From an uncultured Alphaproteobacteria bacterium (GTDB taxonomy: Bacteria > Pseudomonadota > Alphaproteobacteria > UBA11222), in the NCBI GenBank assembly GCA_947258435.1, contig CAMYID010000023.1, positions 124,001 through 188,000 of the forward strand: DNA of 64,000 nt. Direction: 5' to 3'. Positions within the stretch are counted from its first letter, which is position 1, and each line of letters opens with the position of its first letter. Position numbers and translations under genes: made by a program. The notes below the pieces were generated by a model that did no database searches, was not told the origin of the DNA, and was given only the letters and a program-made list of their open reading frames with translations. This document shows, piece by piece, positions 56,240-64,000 of this stretch.

Positions 56240-57484
56240 ATGCAGCAGGCACTTGGGGAAGCATCACAGTCTGATCAGGGCGACATGTTAAGCGACAGGG
56301 AAAAATTGTCGCGCTTGCTGTCCTTTTCTACCCAACTGAACAGCGGGGTCTATGATCTGCCCCGGTTGCCCGACGCATTTTGCACGAATTCCTGCGCGAT
56401 ACTTGATCTTGCGGCCTGTGAGGTCTGGCAGCAGGGCCGCGCCGGAAACTCAGACTGGCACCGCATCGGATCTGCCGGTTTATACGCCGCAAGTACGACA
56501 GATATCCCGCAAACGATCAGCCCCGGGACAGATCAGCTACCACAAACCTGTCATGAAATTCATATGCAGTCAGACAAAATGCCGCCGCTGCTTGTCCGGC
56601 TGCTTCTGCCAAACGGCACATCGTGGACGCAAAGCAGACTGGCATTGGCCGACCAACTTGTCGAACTGCTGACGTCTGCCGTTGAAAACATCCATAAACA
56701 GACCGATGTGCAAACGCTCATTCAGGCAAAGCAGCAGGCCGAAGACGCTGACAGGTCGAAAGTCGAATTCATGGCGAATATGAGTCATGAATTGCGAACG
56801 CCGCTCAATGCCATCATCGGATTTTCCGAAATCCTGTCACAGGAATATTTCGGCACCCATTCGACGCCGCGCTACCGCGAATATGCGAACGATATTCTGC
56901 ACAGCGCGCAACATTTGCTGTCGCTGATCAACGACATTCTCGATTTATCGAAAATTGAAACCGGCAATCGCCATTTGCTGGAGGAAACCACCGAGCTGGC
57001 CGATCTTGTCTCCGGCACCATCCGGCTGGTGCGCGACCGGGCGATCGGAAAGAATATTGCCATCGCGATCGATACGGACCCCCACCTCACGCTCTACGTC
57101 GAATCCCGTGCGATCAAGCAGATCCTGGTGAACCTGTTTGCCAATGCGATCAAGTTCACCCCTGCCGGCGGACAGATTTCACTCAGCAGCATAAGGAATG
57201 ACAAAGGGCTGGAACTTGCAATCCACGACAATGGCATCGGCATCAGCGAGCAGAACCTCGCCACCCTTTTTGAACCCTTCCGTGCCGGACGTGAAGCAAT
57301 CGATCAGATCGAGCAGGGAGCCGGTCTCGGTCTTGCGATTTCCCGCAAGCTCGCACGATTGCACGATGGCGATCTGACGATTTCAAGCAAGCAGGGCAGC
57401 GGCACAACAGCAACACTCTTTTTACCCGACGACCGGATTATCGGAACAGCGAAAGCGATCCGCCCTTGGGAGCTGGACTGTTGA
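56240..57484 (+). CDS. Soluble sensor histidine kinase
   Basis: A 414-residue kinase without membrane helices. The N-terminal 150 residues look GAF-like (Cys-rich, with [10 protein letters not shown]), then a helical linker, HisKA with His183 in [20 protein letters not shown], and HATPase with [17 protein letters not shown] and GAGLGLAI. The DHp helix 2 ([28 protein letters not shown]; key part [17 protein letters not shown]) is close to PleC/DivJ/PdhS. It is translationally coupled to the next gene. An ATG at 56285 is an alternative start. Confidence 0.9.
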   Translation: MQQALGEASQSDQGDMLSDREKLSRLLSFSTQLNSGVYDLPRLPDAFCTNSCAILDLAACEVWQQGRAGNSDWHRIGSAGLYAASTTDIPQTISPGTDQLPQTCHEIHMQSDKMPPLLVRLLLPNGTSWTQSRLALADQLVELLTSAVENIHKQTDVQTLIQAKQQAEDADRSKVEFMANMSHELRTPLNAIIGFSEILSQEYFGTHSTPRYREYANDILHSAQHLLSLINDILDLSKIETGNRHLLEETTELADLVSGTIRLVRDRAIGKNIAIAIDTDPHLTLYVESRAIKQILVNLFANAIKFTPAGGQISLSSIRNDKGLELAIHDNGIGISEQNLATLFEPFRAGREAIDQIEQGAGLGLAISRKLARLHDGDLTISSKQGSGTTATLFLPDDRIIGTAKAIRPWELDC

Positions 57485-58809
57485 AGAACACATCGGCACC
57501 GCAAAAACTGACGCATATCGATCAGTCCACGCTGAACACAGTCTTGGCTGCACAAGCTGATTACGTCAAGACAGGCCGCGGCATGCCTGCTGACTTATCC
57601 TTCCACGACCTGTCTGGTATGGACCTGTCGGGCCGTGACCTGACAAGCGTTAATTTCATTGGCGCCAATCTGACCGATGCCACCCTCAACAGCACAAAAT
57701 TATGCGGTGCACGGCTGAAAGGCGCGACCTTGCGGCTGGCCAGACTGGAGGCTGCGAATCTGAGCAACGCAGATCTGCGCGGCGCCTCACTTCAAGGCAC
57801 CGAGTTGACCGATGCATTTCTCCGCTTCGCGGATATGCGCGAGGGAATCTATTACAGATTTCAGGAAAATGGCGAACCGGCGGCTGAAAGTAGCGATGTT
57901 GTGCCCACAGAGATGATCGCAGCGAATTTGTGTCATGCAGATCTGTCGGGGGCGAAGATCTCAAAAGGCCGCGCCATGCAGGCAAAACTGCAGGATGCGG
58001 TGCTGCATGACACGCTGCTCGACGGGGCGGACCTTCGCGGCGCGAATTTCGAAGGTGCCGATCTTGAGGGAACGGATTTTGCGAATGCCGACCTGACTGA
58101 CGTTTCTCTGCGCGGTGCTGTACTGAGGCATACGCAGCTTAACGGCGCAACACTCAGAAACACCGACTTTGCGGGCAGCATCATTGATGACAGCCAGATT
58201 GAGGCGGGCGCGGATGCCAGGAACCTGCCAGTCCGGTGTGAGAAAACCCTGGCTGAACTTCCCGATCTAATCGCCCGGCATGAAGAATGGGCCGCCTCTA
58301 ACGGCGCCGGTGGCCAGCGGCTTGAATTATCGAATCTGGATCTCAGCGGCTGTGTGTTCGGCGCGGCGGATCTGTCCGGGGCGCGGCTGATCAACTGCAA
58401 TCTGTCGCAGGCGGATTTCACCGGGGCGAAACTCAGACTGGTTGACTTCTCACTATCCAATCTGGAACGCGCGGTTTTACAGAATGCCGATATGCGCGCC
58501 GCAATTCTGAAGCGTGTCTTCTGCCGCAATGCGGATCTGAAGAAAGCCAATTTCGCGCAGGTTGGCGCGCAATCCAGTTCCGACCGCATTATCAGAGCCA
58601 ACCTTCAATATGGCCGGTTTCAGGATAGCGATTTCAGCGGCTGCAATCTGACCGGCGCGAATATGACCCGCTGCAACCTGATCGGAACGGTTTTTACCGA
58701 TGCCAATCTGTCAGACGCAAAGCTCCTGAACGCGGTCACCTGTCAGGAAACCTATGCGCAGATCGAACTGGCTGGCGGACAGGTCCTGGATGTGCGGTTA
58801 GAGGAATAA
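57481..58809 (+). CDS. Two-lobed pentapeptide repeat protein
   Basis: A 442-residue right-handed beta-helix protein. Pentapeptides of the A(D/N)LxG type fill about 40-245 and 285-430. Each block is preceded by the same kind of helical cap: HARY-like [10 protein letters not shown]...[10 protein letters not shown] near the N-terminus, and [20 protein letters not shown] at about 280. So it looks like an internal duplication of cap plus helix. Such proteins can mimic DNA and bind type II topoisomerases (Qnr, MfpA), and parE lies next. The TTG start overlaps the kinase stop by four bases, with GGGAG eight bases upstream. Confidence 0.88.
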   Translation: MKNTSAPQKLTHIDQSTLNTVLAAQADYVKTGRGMPADLSFHDLSGMDLSGRDLTSVNFIGANLTDATLNSTKLCGARLKGATLRLARLEAANLSNADLRGASLQGTELTDAFLRFADMREGIYYRFQENGEPAAESSDVVPTEMIAANLCHADLSGAKISKGRAMQAKLQDAVLHDTLLDGADLRGANFEGADLEGTDFANADLTDVSLRGAVLRHTQLNGATLRNTDFAGSIIDDSQIEAGADARNLPVRCEKTLAELPDLIARHEEWAASNGAGGQRLELSNLDLSGCVFGAADLSGARLINCNLSQADFTGAKLRLVDFSLSNLERAVLQNADMRAAILKRVFCRNADLKKANFAQVGAQSSSDRIIRANLQYGRFQDSDFSGCNLTGANMTRCNLIGTVFTDANLSDAKLLNAVTCQETYAQIELAGGQVLDVRLEE

Positions 58810-59018
58810 ACCTCTTGCCTCTTCGCTTCGCAACATGTGCCGGCCCGGCTGTGCGAACGTGACGGCTGAATTGCCTTTACTCCCCCCGAACATCCCCCAT
58901 TATTGCCACTAGATCGCGAATCGGGATTCAGGCTGAACGGACACACGACGCGGTACTGTATTGCGCCCGACCCCGATTGCAGACAAGTTGATTCAAGCGC
59001 AGCTAAACAGGCAAATTC

Positions 59019-61061
59019 ATGGCCGGCACCCCGGATCTTTTTGGCAATTCCCCTTCCACTTCCGGCGCCAGGGCTGGTTCCAAATCCGGTTCCACAGGGA
59101 AAGCCAAGACCCAAACCGGGAACGATGGCAGCAGCTACACCGCCCACGACATTGAAGTGCTGGAGGGGCTGGAGCCTGTCAGACGGCGCCCCGGCATGTA
59201 TATCGGGGGGACCGATGAGCGCGCCCTGCACCATCTGGCTGCGGAAATCATCGACAATGCGATGGATGAGGTGGTCGCGGGCCATGCAACGCGTATCGAG
59301 GTATCGTTAAGTGCCGGCAATTGCCTGACAATCGAAGATAATGGCCGCGGCATCCCCATCGATCCGCACCCGAAATTCAAGGACAAATCAGCACTTGAGG
59401 TTATCCTGACGACACTGCATTCGGGCGGCAAGTTCGGCAGCAAGGCCTATGCAACCTCAGGCGGGCTCCACGGTGTGGGGCTTTCGGTTGTCAACGCGCT
59501 GGCCCGGCACTTGTTGATTGAAGTCGCACGTGATCGCATCGTCTATGCGCAGAATTACGCGCGTGGATTGCCTCAGGACAAGCTGCAGGAAATCGGCAAG
59601 GCAGCCAACCGGCGTGGCACCCGCATTCAGTTCACCCCCGATCCGGAAATTTTTGGTGAAAAAGCCGCCTTCAAACCCGCAACGCTTTACAAGATGGTGC
59701 GTTCGAAAGCCTATCTCTATGCCGGTGTGGAACTGCGCTGGCGCTGTGACAGCGAATTAATCGCCGCGGACAGTGCGACCCCTGAAAGTGAAAGTATCTG
59801 TTTTCCCGGCGGCATAGCAGACTATCTCGAGACGACCATTGCCGGGCGCACGCTGATCACGGATACAGCATTTCGCGGCAAGGAAACATTGCCAGGTGAT
59901 CGCGGCTCGGTCGAATGGGCGATCAGCTGGTATGGCGATGCCGACGCCTTTATTCATTCTTACTGCAATACCGTCCCGACCCCGCTTGGCGGCACTCATG
60001 AAAGCGGTCTGCGCACAGCAGTCCATCGCGGCTTACGCAATTACGGTCAGCTAGTCGGCAATAAAAAAGCCTCGCTGATAACCGCCGACGACGCCATGAA
60101 CAGTGCCGGAGCAGTCTTGTCCCTGTTCATCCGTGAACCGGAATTTCAGGGACAGACGAAAGAAAAACTTGCGACCGCCGAAGCAGCAAAGCTTGTTGAA
60201 AACGCAATCCGGGACCATTTCGACCATTGGCTGTCGGGCAGTCCGGCCATGGCCAACAAGTTGCTCGACTGGACGATCGATCAGGCTGAGGAACGGATCC
60301 GGAAACGCCAGGAAAAAGAGGTCTCGCGCAAGACCGCGACGCGGAAGTTGCGACTGCCAGGCAAACTGGCCGATTGCAGCAGCAACAGCGCGGAAGATAC
60401 CGAAATCTTTCTGGTGGAGGGGGATTCCGCCGGCGGTTCGGCAAAACAGGCCCGGAACCGGAAAACGCAAGCCATCCTGCCGCTGCGCGGCAAAATCCTG
60501 AATGTAGCAAGCGCCGCCGCAGGCAAGCTTCAGAACAACCAGGAGATTTCCGATATCGTGCAGGCGCTTGGAACCGGCATGCGCGACAAATATAACGATG
60601 CGGATTTGCGGTACGGGAAGGTCATCATCATGACTGATGCCGATGTCGACGGCGCACATATCGCGTCACTGCTTATCACTTTTTTCTACCGCCAGATGCC
60701 GCAACTGATCGACAGCGGAAAATTGTTTCTCGCCCTGCCCCCGCTTTACCGGCTCAGCCGCGGCGGCAAGATGGCCTATGCCCGGGATGAAGCACATAAA
60801 GACATGCTGCTTGAAAGTGAGTTTTCGGGCCGTGGTAAAGTAGATATCGGTCGTTTCAAAGGGCTTGGCGAGATGATGCCCGCCCAACTGCGTGAAACAA
60901 CCATGGATCCGGCAAAACGCAACCTCTTGCGGGTCGTGCTGTCCGATATAGCAGACCGCGGCACAGCCGATCTTGTCGAGCAGCTGATGGGCAAAAAACC
61001 TGAATTGCGATTTCGTTTTATTCAGGACCGTGCCGCTTTTGCACAGAATCTCGATATCTGA
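59019..61061 (+). CDS. parE: DNA topoisomerase IV subunit B
   Basis: A 680-residue ATPase subunit that decatenates chromosomes with ParC. GHKL motifs: EIIDNAMDE (about 76-84), DNGRGIP, GGLHGVGLSVVNAL; transducer Lys in QTKEKL; TOPRIM motifs EGDSAGGSAKQ and DADVDGAHI; C-terminal KGLGEM. The first 40 residues are Ser/Gly/Thr/Lys-rich and unlike the family core. It begins 209 bases after the pentapeptide repeat gene. Confidence 0.96.
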   Translation: MAGTPDLFGNSPSTSGARAGSKSGSTGKAKTQTGNDGSSYTAHDIEVLEGLEPVRRRPGMYIGGTDERALHHLAAEIIDNAMDEVVAGHATRIEVSLSAGNCLTIEDNGRGIPIDPHPKFKDKSALEVILTTLHSGGKFGSKAYATSGGLHGVGLSVVNALARHLLIEVARDRIVYAQNYARGLPQDKLQEIGKAANRRGTRIQFTPDPEIFGEKAAFKPATLYKMVRSKAYLYAGVELRWRCDSELIAADSATPESESICFPGGIADYLETTIAGRTLITDTAFRGKETLPGDRGSVEWAISWYGDADAFIHSYCNTVPTPLGGTHESGLRTAVHRGLRNYGQLVGNKKASLITADDAMNSAGAVLSLFIREPEFQGQTKEKLATAEAAKLVENAIRDHFDHWLSGSPAMANKLLDWTIDQAEERIRKRQEKEVSRKTATRKLRLPGKLADCSSNSAEDTEIFLVEGDSAGGSAKQARNRKTQAILPLRGKILNVASAAAGKLQNNQEISDIVQALGTGMRDKYNDADLRYGKVIIMTDADVDGAHIASLLITFFYRQMPQLIDSGKLFLALPPLYRLSRGGKMAYARDEAHKDMLLESEFSGRGKVDIGRFKGLGEMMPAQLRETTMDPAKRNLLRVVLSDIADRGTADLVEQLMGKKPELRFRFIQDRAAFAQNLDI

Positions 61062-61208
61062 ATCTAACGACATATCTGAATTTAACGACAATGCCCGCCG
61101 CTGCCTTGAAATTACCCTATTTCACGTCAAAATAGTCAAGCAACCTGATCTGATACGTCTGCGACAATGGTTTGAGCGGCGGCGGGAAATATACGGGGCA
61201 GATTGGCA

Positions 61209-61832
61209 ATGCAGTGCAGCGTAACAAATAACTGGCCAGTTTCACTGTTTCCTGAGGGCCCTCGCGCCCGCGCGCTGTTTCTGACCAAGGCCCTGCTGCT
61301 GTCATGGTGTCTTCTACTGCTTGCCGCCTGTACAAACGGCAGCATCAACACGCGGGTTGATCATTCCAGTTTATTCCGGCCAAGCCTTCTGCACTACGGC
61401 AGCAATGGTGAGGCGCTGCCGCTCCTCATATTCGGCGCGCCCTTGCAGCCCCCCCTGTCGGGCGAAAAACTGGCCCAGGCGACCTCAATGCCAGCGCAAT
61501 ATCACCCGATCCGGCTGCGCTTTATTGAAGACCCCGATCGTGAGATCGATTCTGTGCGGCTGGTCCTGCTGATCAACCCAAGCCGGATTCCGCAACCCGA
61601 AGCCATGTGCCGGGAACCCGAAAAGGCACAGTCAGTGGCAACACAACCGAGCTCTGTATTTGTCGTGCTGTGCGCGGGAAGCCGCTATGTCGCCAAAGGT
61701 ATGGTAAGTTCTGCCGCAGGTGGCACATCGGACATCGATGTACTGGCCGACATGCTGCATGGTCTTCTGGTAGATATGCTGCGGCAACCACGTCGCTCAC
61801 CCAATGGCCCCCTTTTTGCGCGACTGATGTAG
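61209..61832 (+). CDS. Predicted lipoprotein of unknown function
   Basis: A 207-residue protein with a basic N-terminus and a lipobox L-L-A-A-C (Cys at about residue 41) after a hydrophobic stretch, so it is probably a lipoprotein. The mature part has VRLVLLINPSRIP (about 120-132) and ADMLHGLLVDMLRQPRRSP, and no domain I recognise. I prefer the ATG at 61209 over an upstream TTG. Independent of its neighbours by spacing. Confidence 0.65.
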   Translation: MQCSVTNNWPVSLFPEGPRARALFLTKALLLSWCLLLLAACTNGSINTRVDHSSLFRPSLLHYGSNGEALPLLIFGAPLQPPLSGEKLAQATSMPAQYHPIRLRFIEDPDREIDSVRLVLLINPSRIPQPEAMCREPEKAQSVATQPSSVFVVLCAGSRYVAKGMVSSAAGGTSDIDVLADMLHGLLVDMLRQPRRSPNGPLFARLM

Positions 61833-61907
61833 ATCCTCTCCCCCTGATCATGGGGCTCAATCGGGGCCGTTGCCTGACTTCCTGCCGGCCGCGCGGGGCC
61901 GCACCAT

Positions 61908-61935
61908 TTGACATCTACGCAAAATGGACTATGTT
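61908..61935 (+). promoter_or_regulatory. Sigma-70 promoter far upstream of the helicase
   Basis: TTGACA (perfect -35), 16 bases, TATGTT. Start expected near 61942, about 450 bases before the helicase. It may drive a long leader or a separate small RNA. Confidence 0.6.
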
Positions 61936-62270
61936 GCGGCGCAGCATCCCCTGCACAGGCCCACTGGAAAGTTGCGCCTGCGACGACAATATGTAAAACA
62001 GGCGGATGTAAAACAACCGGGCAAAATGCAAAATAACCGGGAAACGTGGTGAATTTGCAACCAAATGCAAAAATTTCTGATCTAAACCGATACAGCAAAC
62101 GATCGGCTTGTGTCATTTGTCAGCAACACTAACGTGATATCGGCGTTTTCCGTCTTGAATAGCTGGACCGGAAAGCAAACAGCATGAACAGGAATGTAAT
62201 TGCGCTTTAATTGCATTGTCTGTTTCAGAGATGGCCTGAATATTTCCGGCCCCGATTACATACGCTGACA

Positions 62271-62325
62271 GTTCATGACACACAGGTTCCATGAAGCCAG
62301 GGTTTCATGACAAAAGGGTTCACGA
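62271..62325 (+). repeat. Four phased GTTCATGA-like units
   Basis: GTTCATGA, GTTCCATGA, GTTTCATGA and GTTCACGA begin at 62271, 62286, 62302 and 62318, about 15-16 bases apart. They lie 70-120 bases before the helicase ATG. They could be protein-binding sites, or RNA elements in the leader. Confidence 0.65.
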
Positions 62326-62393
62326 TTTACGAACGCAGACGCCCTGCATTTCCTGCAAAAGTACTGCGGCAAAGTAAGGTTTGATAGGAATTT

Positions 62394-63791
62394 ATGGGTT
62401 TTTCCAGTCTTGGTCTCAGTTCGCAATTGTTGCAGGCAATTTCCGACGCAGGTTATGAGCAACCAACCCCCATCCAGGCAAAAGCCATACCGGAAGTCCT
62501 GAACAGGAAAGATATTCTGGGTATTGCCCAGACCGGCACGGGCAAGACCGCCTCCTTCACACTACCGATGATCGACATGCTGGCCGCGGGGCGCGCCAAA
62601 GCCCGTATGCCGCGCACGCTCATTCTCGAACCCACCCGCGAATTGGCCGCTCAGGTTGCGGAAAATTTCGATACTTACGGCAAATATCACAAACTTTCGA
62701 TGGCGCTTCTGATCGGTGGCGTATCTTTCAACGAACAGGCAAAGCTGATCGATCGTGGTGTCGATGTGCTCATCGCGACGCCGGGACGGCTTCTTGACCA
62801 TTTTGAACGCGGCAAACTCATGCTGCACGGGGTTGAGATTCTGGTGATCGACGAAGCTGACCGGATGCTCGATATGGGATTTATCCCCGATGTCGAGAAG
62901 ATCTGCAGTCTGCTGCCAATTACCCGGCAAACCCTGTTCTTTTCAGCAACCATGCCCGCCGAGATCGAACGGCTGGCCGACCGCTTCCTGCATCTACCCG
63001 TTCGTGTGGAAGTGTCCCGCCCTGCCTCGGCTGCGGAAACCGTTTCGCAAGCGCTGGTCGAGGTTGCTCCGCGCCAGAAGCGCAAGGCGCTACGCACGCT
63101 CTTGTCCGAACAGGACGTTGCGAACGCCATTATCTTCTGCAATCGCAAACGTGAAGTCGACACCCTGAATGAAAGCCTGAAGCGACACGGATTCAGCTGC
63201 GCCGCCTTGCATGGCGATATGGAACAACGCCATCGGCTGGATGTACTTGAACGCTTCAAGACGAATAACGTTCAACTTCTGGTGGCCAGCGATGTCGCAG
63301 CCCGCGGCCTGGATATTCCAACCGTAAGCCATGTTTTCAATTTCGACGTGCCGGTGAATTCAGATGACTATATTCACCGCATTGGACGAACCGGACGCGC
63401 CGGCCGCGAAGGCCATGCATTTATGCTCGCAACCGATAAAGACGACAAATATCTCGACGCGATCGAGAAAATGCTGGGCAATGCGATCCCGAAAGTCACA
63501 CTCGAAAAGCTTGAAAAGGGTGACGCCCAACCCACAGAAACAAAGCAATCGCGCCGCAACAAAACGGAATCTGGAAGAGAAGACGGCAAGCAGAAAACAC
63601 GAAGCGGCAACCAGAAGCAGAAAAGTTCGAAAGAACCGTCAAACGACCAACCGCAAAGCGCCCGGCCTAAAAAGAATCAGGGACGCGATACGCAGGTTGT
63701 TGGCATGGGAGATCACGTTCCCGCGTTCATGCTGCGCCCCGTTGTCCGGCCAGCCAAGGCCGCCAACCCGGCGAATAACGATATAGATTGA
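62394..63791 (+). CDS. RhlE-type DEAD-box RNA helicase
   Basis: A 465-residue ATP-dependent RNA helicase. Q motif YEQPTPIQ, motif I AQTGTGKT, Ia PTRELA, Ib TPGR, II DEAD (VIDEADRML), III SAT, IV IIFCNRK, V ARGLDIP, VI HRIGRTGRAG. The Lys/Gln/Arg-rich tail (about 375-435) and the ending VVGMGDHVPAFMLRPV are alphaproteobacterial. It remodels structured RNA, often at low temperature. TAGGAA precedes the ATG. Confidence 0.96.
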   Translation: MGFSSLGLSSQLLQAISDAGYEQPTPIQAKAIPEVLNRKDILGIAQTGTGKTASFTLPMIDMLAAGRAKARMPRTLILEPTRELAAQVAENFDTYGKYHKLSMALLIGGVSFNEQAKLIDRGVDVLIATPGRLLDHFERGKLMLHGVEILVIDEADRMLDMGFIPDVEKICSLLPITRQTLFFSATMPAEIERLADRFLHLPVRVEVSRPASAAETVSQALVEVAPRQKRKALRTLLSEQDVANAIIFCNRKREVDTLNESLKRHGFSCAALHGDMEQRHRLDVLERFKTNNVQLLVASDVAARGLDIPTVSHVFNFDVPVNSDDYIHRIGRTGRAGREGHAFMLATDKDDKYLDAIEKMLGNAIPKVTLEKLEKGDAQPTETKQSRRNKTESGREDGKQKTRSGNQKQKSSKEPSNDQPQSARPKKNQGRDTQVVGMGDHVPAFMLRPVVRPAKAANPANNDID

Positions 63792-63802
63792 ACATTTTGC
63801 GC

Positions 63803-63823
63803 GGGTTAGCAGACACTTAACCC
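63803..63823 (+). terminator. Hairpin after the helicase gene
   Basis: GGGTTA, nine bases, TAACCC, eleven bases after the helicase stop, followed by CTTTAAC. Short stem and weak T run. Confidence 0.4.
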
Positions 63824-63989
63824 CTTTAACTGCAATCATATTTTCGCCGCAATTAGCACTCAATCTATAATGATGCGTAAACTCACCTTGGAATTTGCAC
63901 CAAGTTACGTTAGAAAACGCGGCTGGTATGGTAGCTTGCGCGAAGAACGCGGACTGAACCACTTTAATTAATAGGGAGAAAAGCGCTTC

Positions 63990-64000
63990 ATGTTTCTCAA
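63990..64000 (+). CDS. Start of an unidentified gene
   Basis: ATG with GGGAG eleven bases upstream at the right edge. Only the first three codons are visible (M-F-L), so no function can be given. The upstream 166 bases hold its promoter region. Confidence 0.4.

Larger units (their letters stand above)
61833..62393. other. 561-base leader region of the DEAD-box helicase
   Basis: No gene is convincing here. It contains a strong sigma-70 promoter (61908-61935), two near-repeats of ATGTAAAACA (about 61990-62012) and four phased GTTCATGA-like units (62271-62325). A transcript from this promoter would have a leader of about 450 bases before the helicase ATG. Confidence 0.6.

Overview
The window looks like a chromosome segment of a motile alphaproteobacterium, probably Rhodospirillales or Sneathiellales-like. 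This is inferred from gene content: FliX and a DUF6468/PflI-like protein in a flagellar cluster, RpoN-type flagellar promoters, a one-cysteine DksA, a two-domain cold shock protein, DivJ/PleC/PdhS-like kinases and an mreB-mreC-mreD-mrdA block. I see no transposase, integrase, phage gene or CRISPR array.

Positions 1-10134 are flagellar. The minus strand carries fliL, fliM, a DUF6468 gene, motE and the start of a MotB/OmpA-like gene. The plus strand carries flgF-flgG-flgA-flgH and, further on, flgI with a FlgJ-like rod-binding protein and a FlgN/FlbY-like protein. dksA and fliX lie between them on the minus strand. Both plus-strand operons are preceded by near-consensus sigma-54 promoters (3243-3258 and 8051-8066).

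Positions 10179-23302 are metabolic and stress genes: a quinone reductase, a limonene-epoxide-hydrolase-like enzyme, a small secreted protein, msrP without a neighbouring msrQ, a HAD phosphatase, lysR, trxB and a receiver protein with Glu at the phosphorylation site. A five-gene minus-strand catabolic cluster follows (amidohydrolase, two SDRs, enoyl-CoA hydratase, LLM flavoenzyme), with an epimerase-like gene divergent from it.

Positions 23336-29879 hold the cell-shape genes mreB, mreC, mreD, mrdA and upstream leuA. The leuA leader contains a candidate 47-codon leader peptide whose Leu-Leu-Leu-Ile codons are complementary to the leuA ribosome binding site. Positions 30123-40572 hold a second lysR, an enoyl-CoA hydratase-like gene, a CoA-transferase, a GST, two membrane histidine kinases and gatCAB.

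Positions 40713-53566 hold a form II (CO-dehydrogenase-like) molybdenum hydroxylase operon (SMP-30, coxG, coxS, coxL, coxM) and a ten-gene Mrp-type cation/proton antiporter operon. The antiporter has a split subunit A and three NuoL/M/N-like subunits. All of these genes are on the minus strand.

Positions 53885-64000 are on the plus strand: a double cold-shock protein, DUF192, a thioesterase, tRNA-Pro(UGG), a soluble histidine kinase translationally coupled to a two-lobed pentapeptide repeat protein, parE, a lipoprotein, a RhlE-type DEAD-box helicase behind a 561-bp leader with phased repeats, and the first codons of one more gene.
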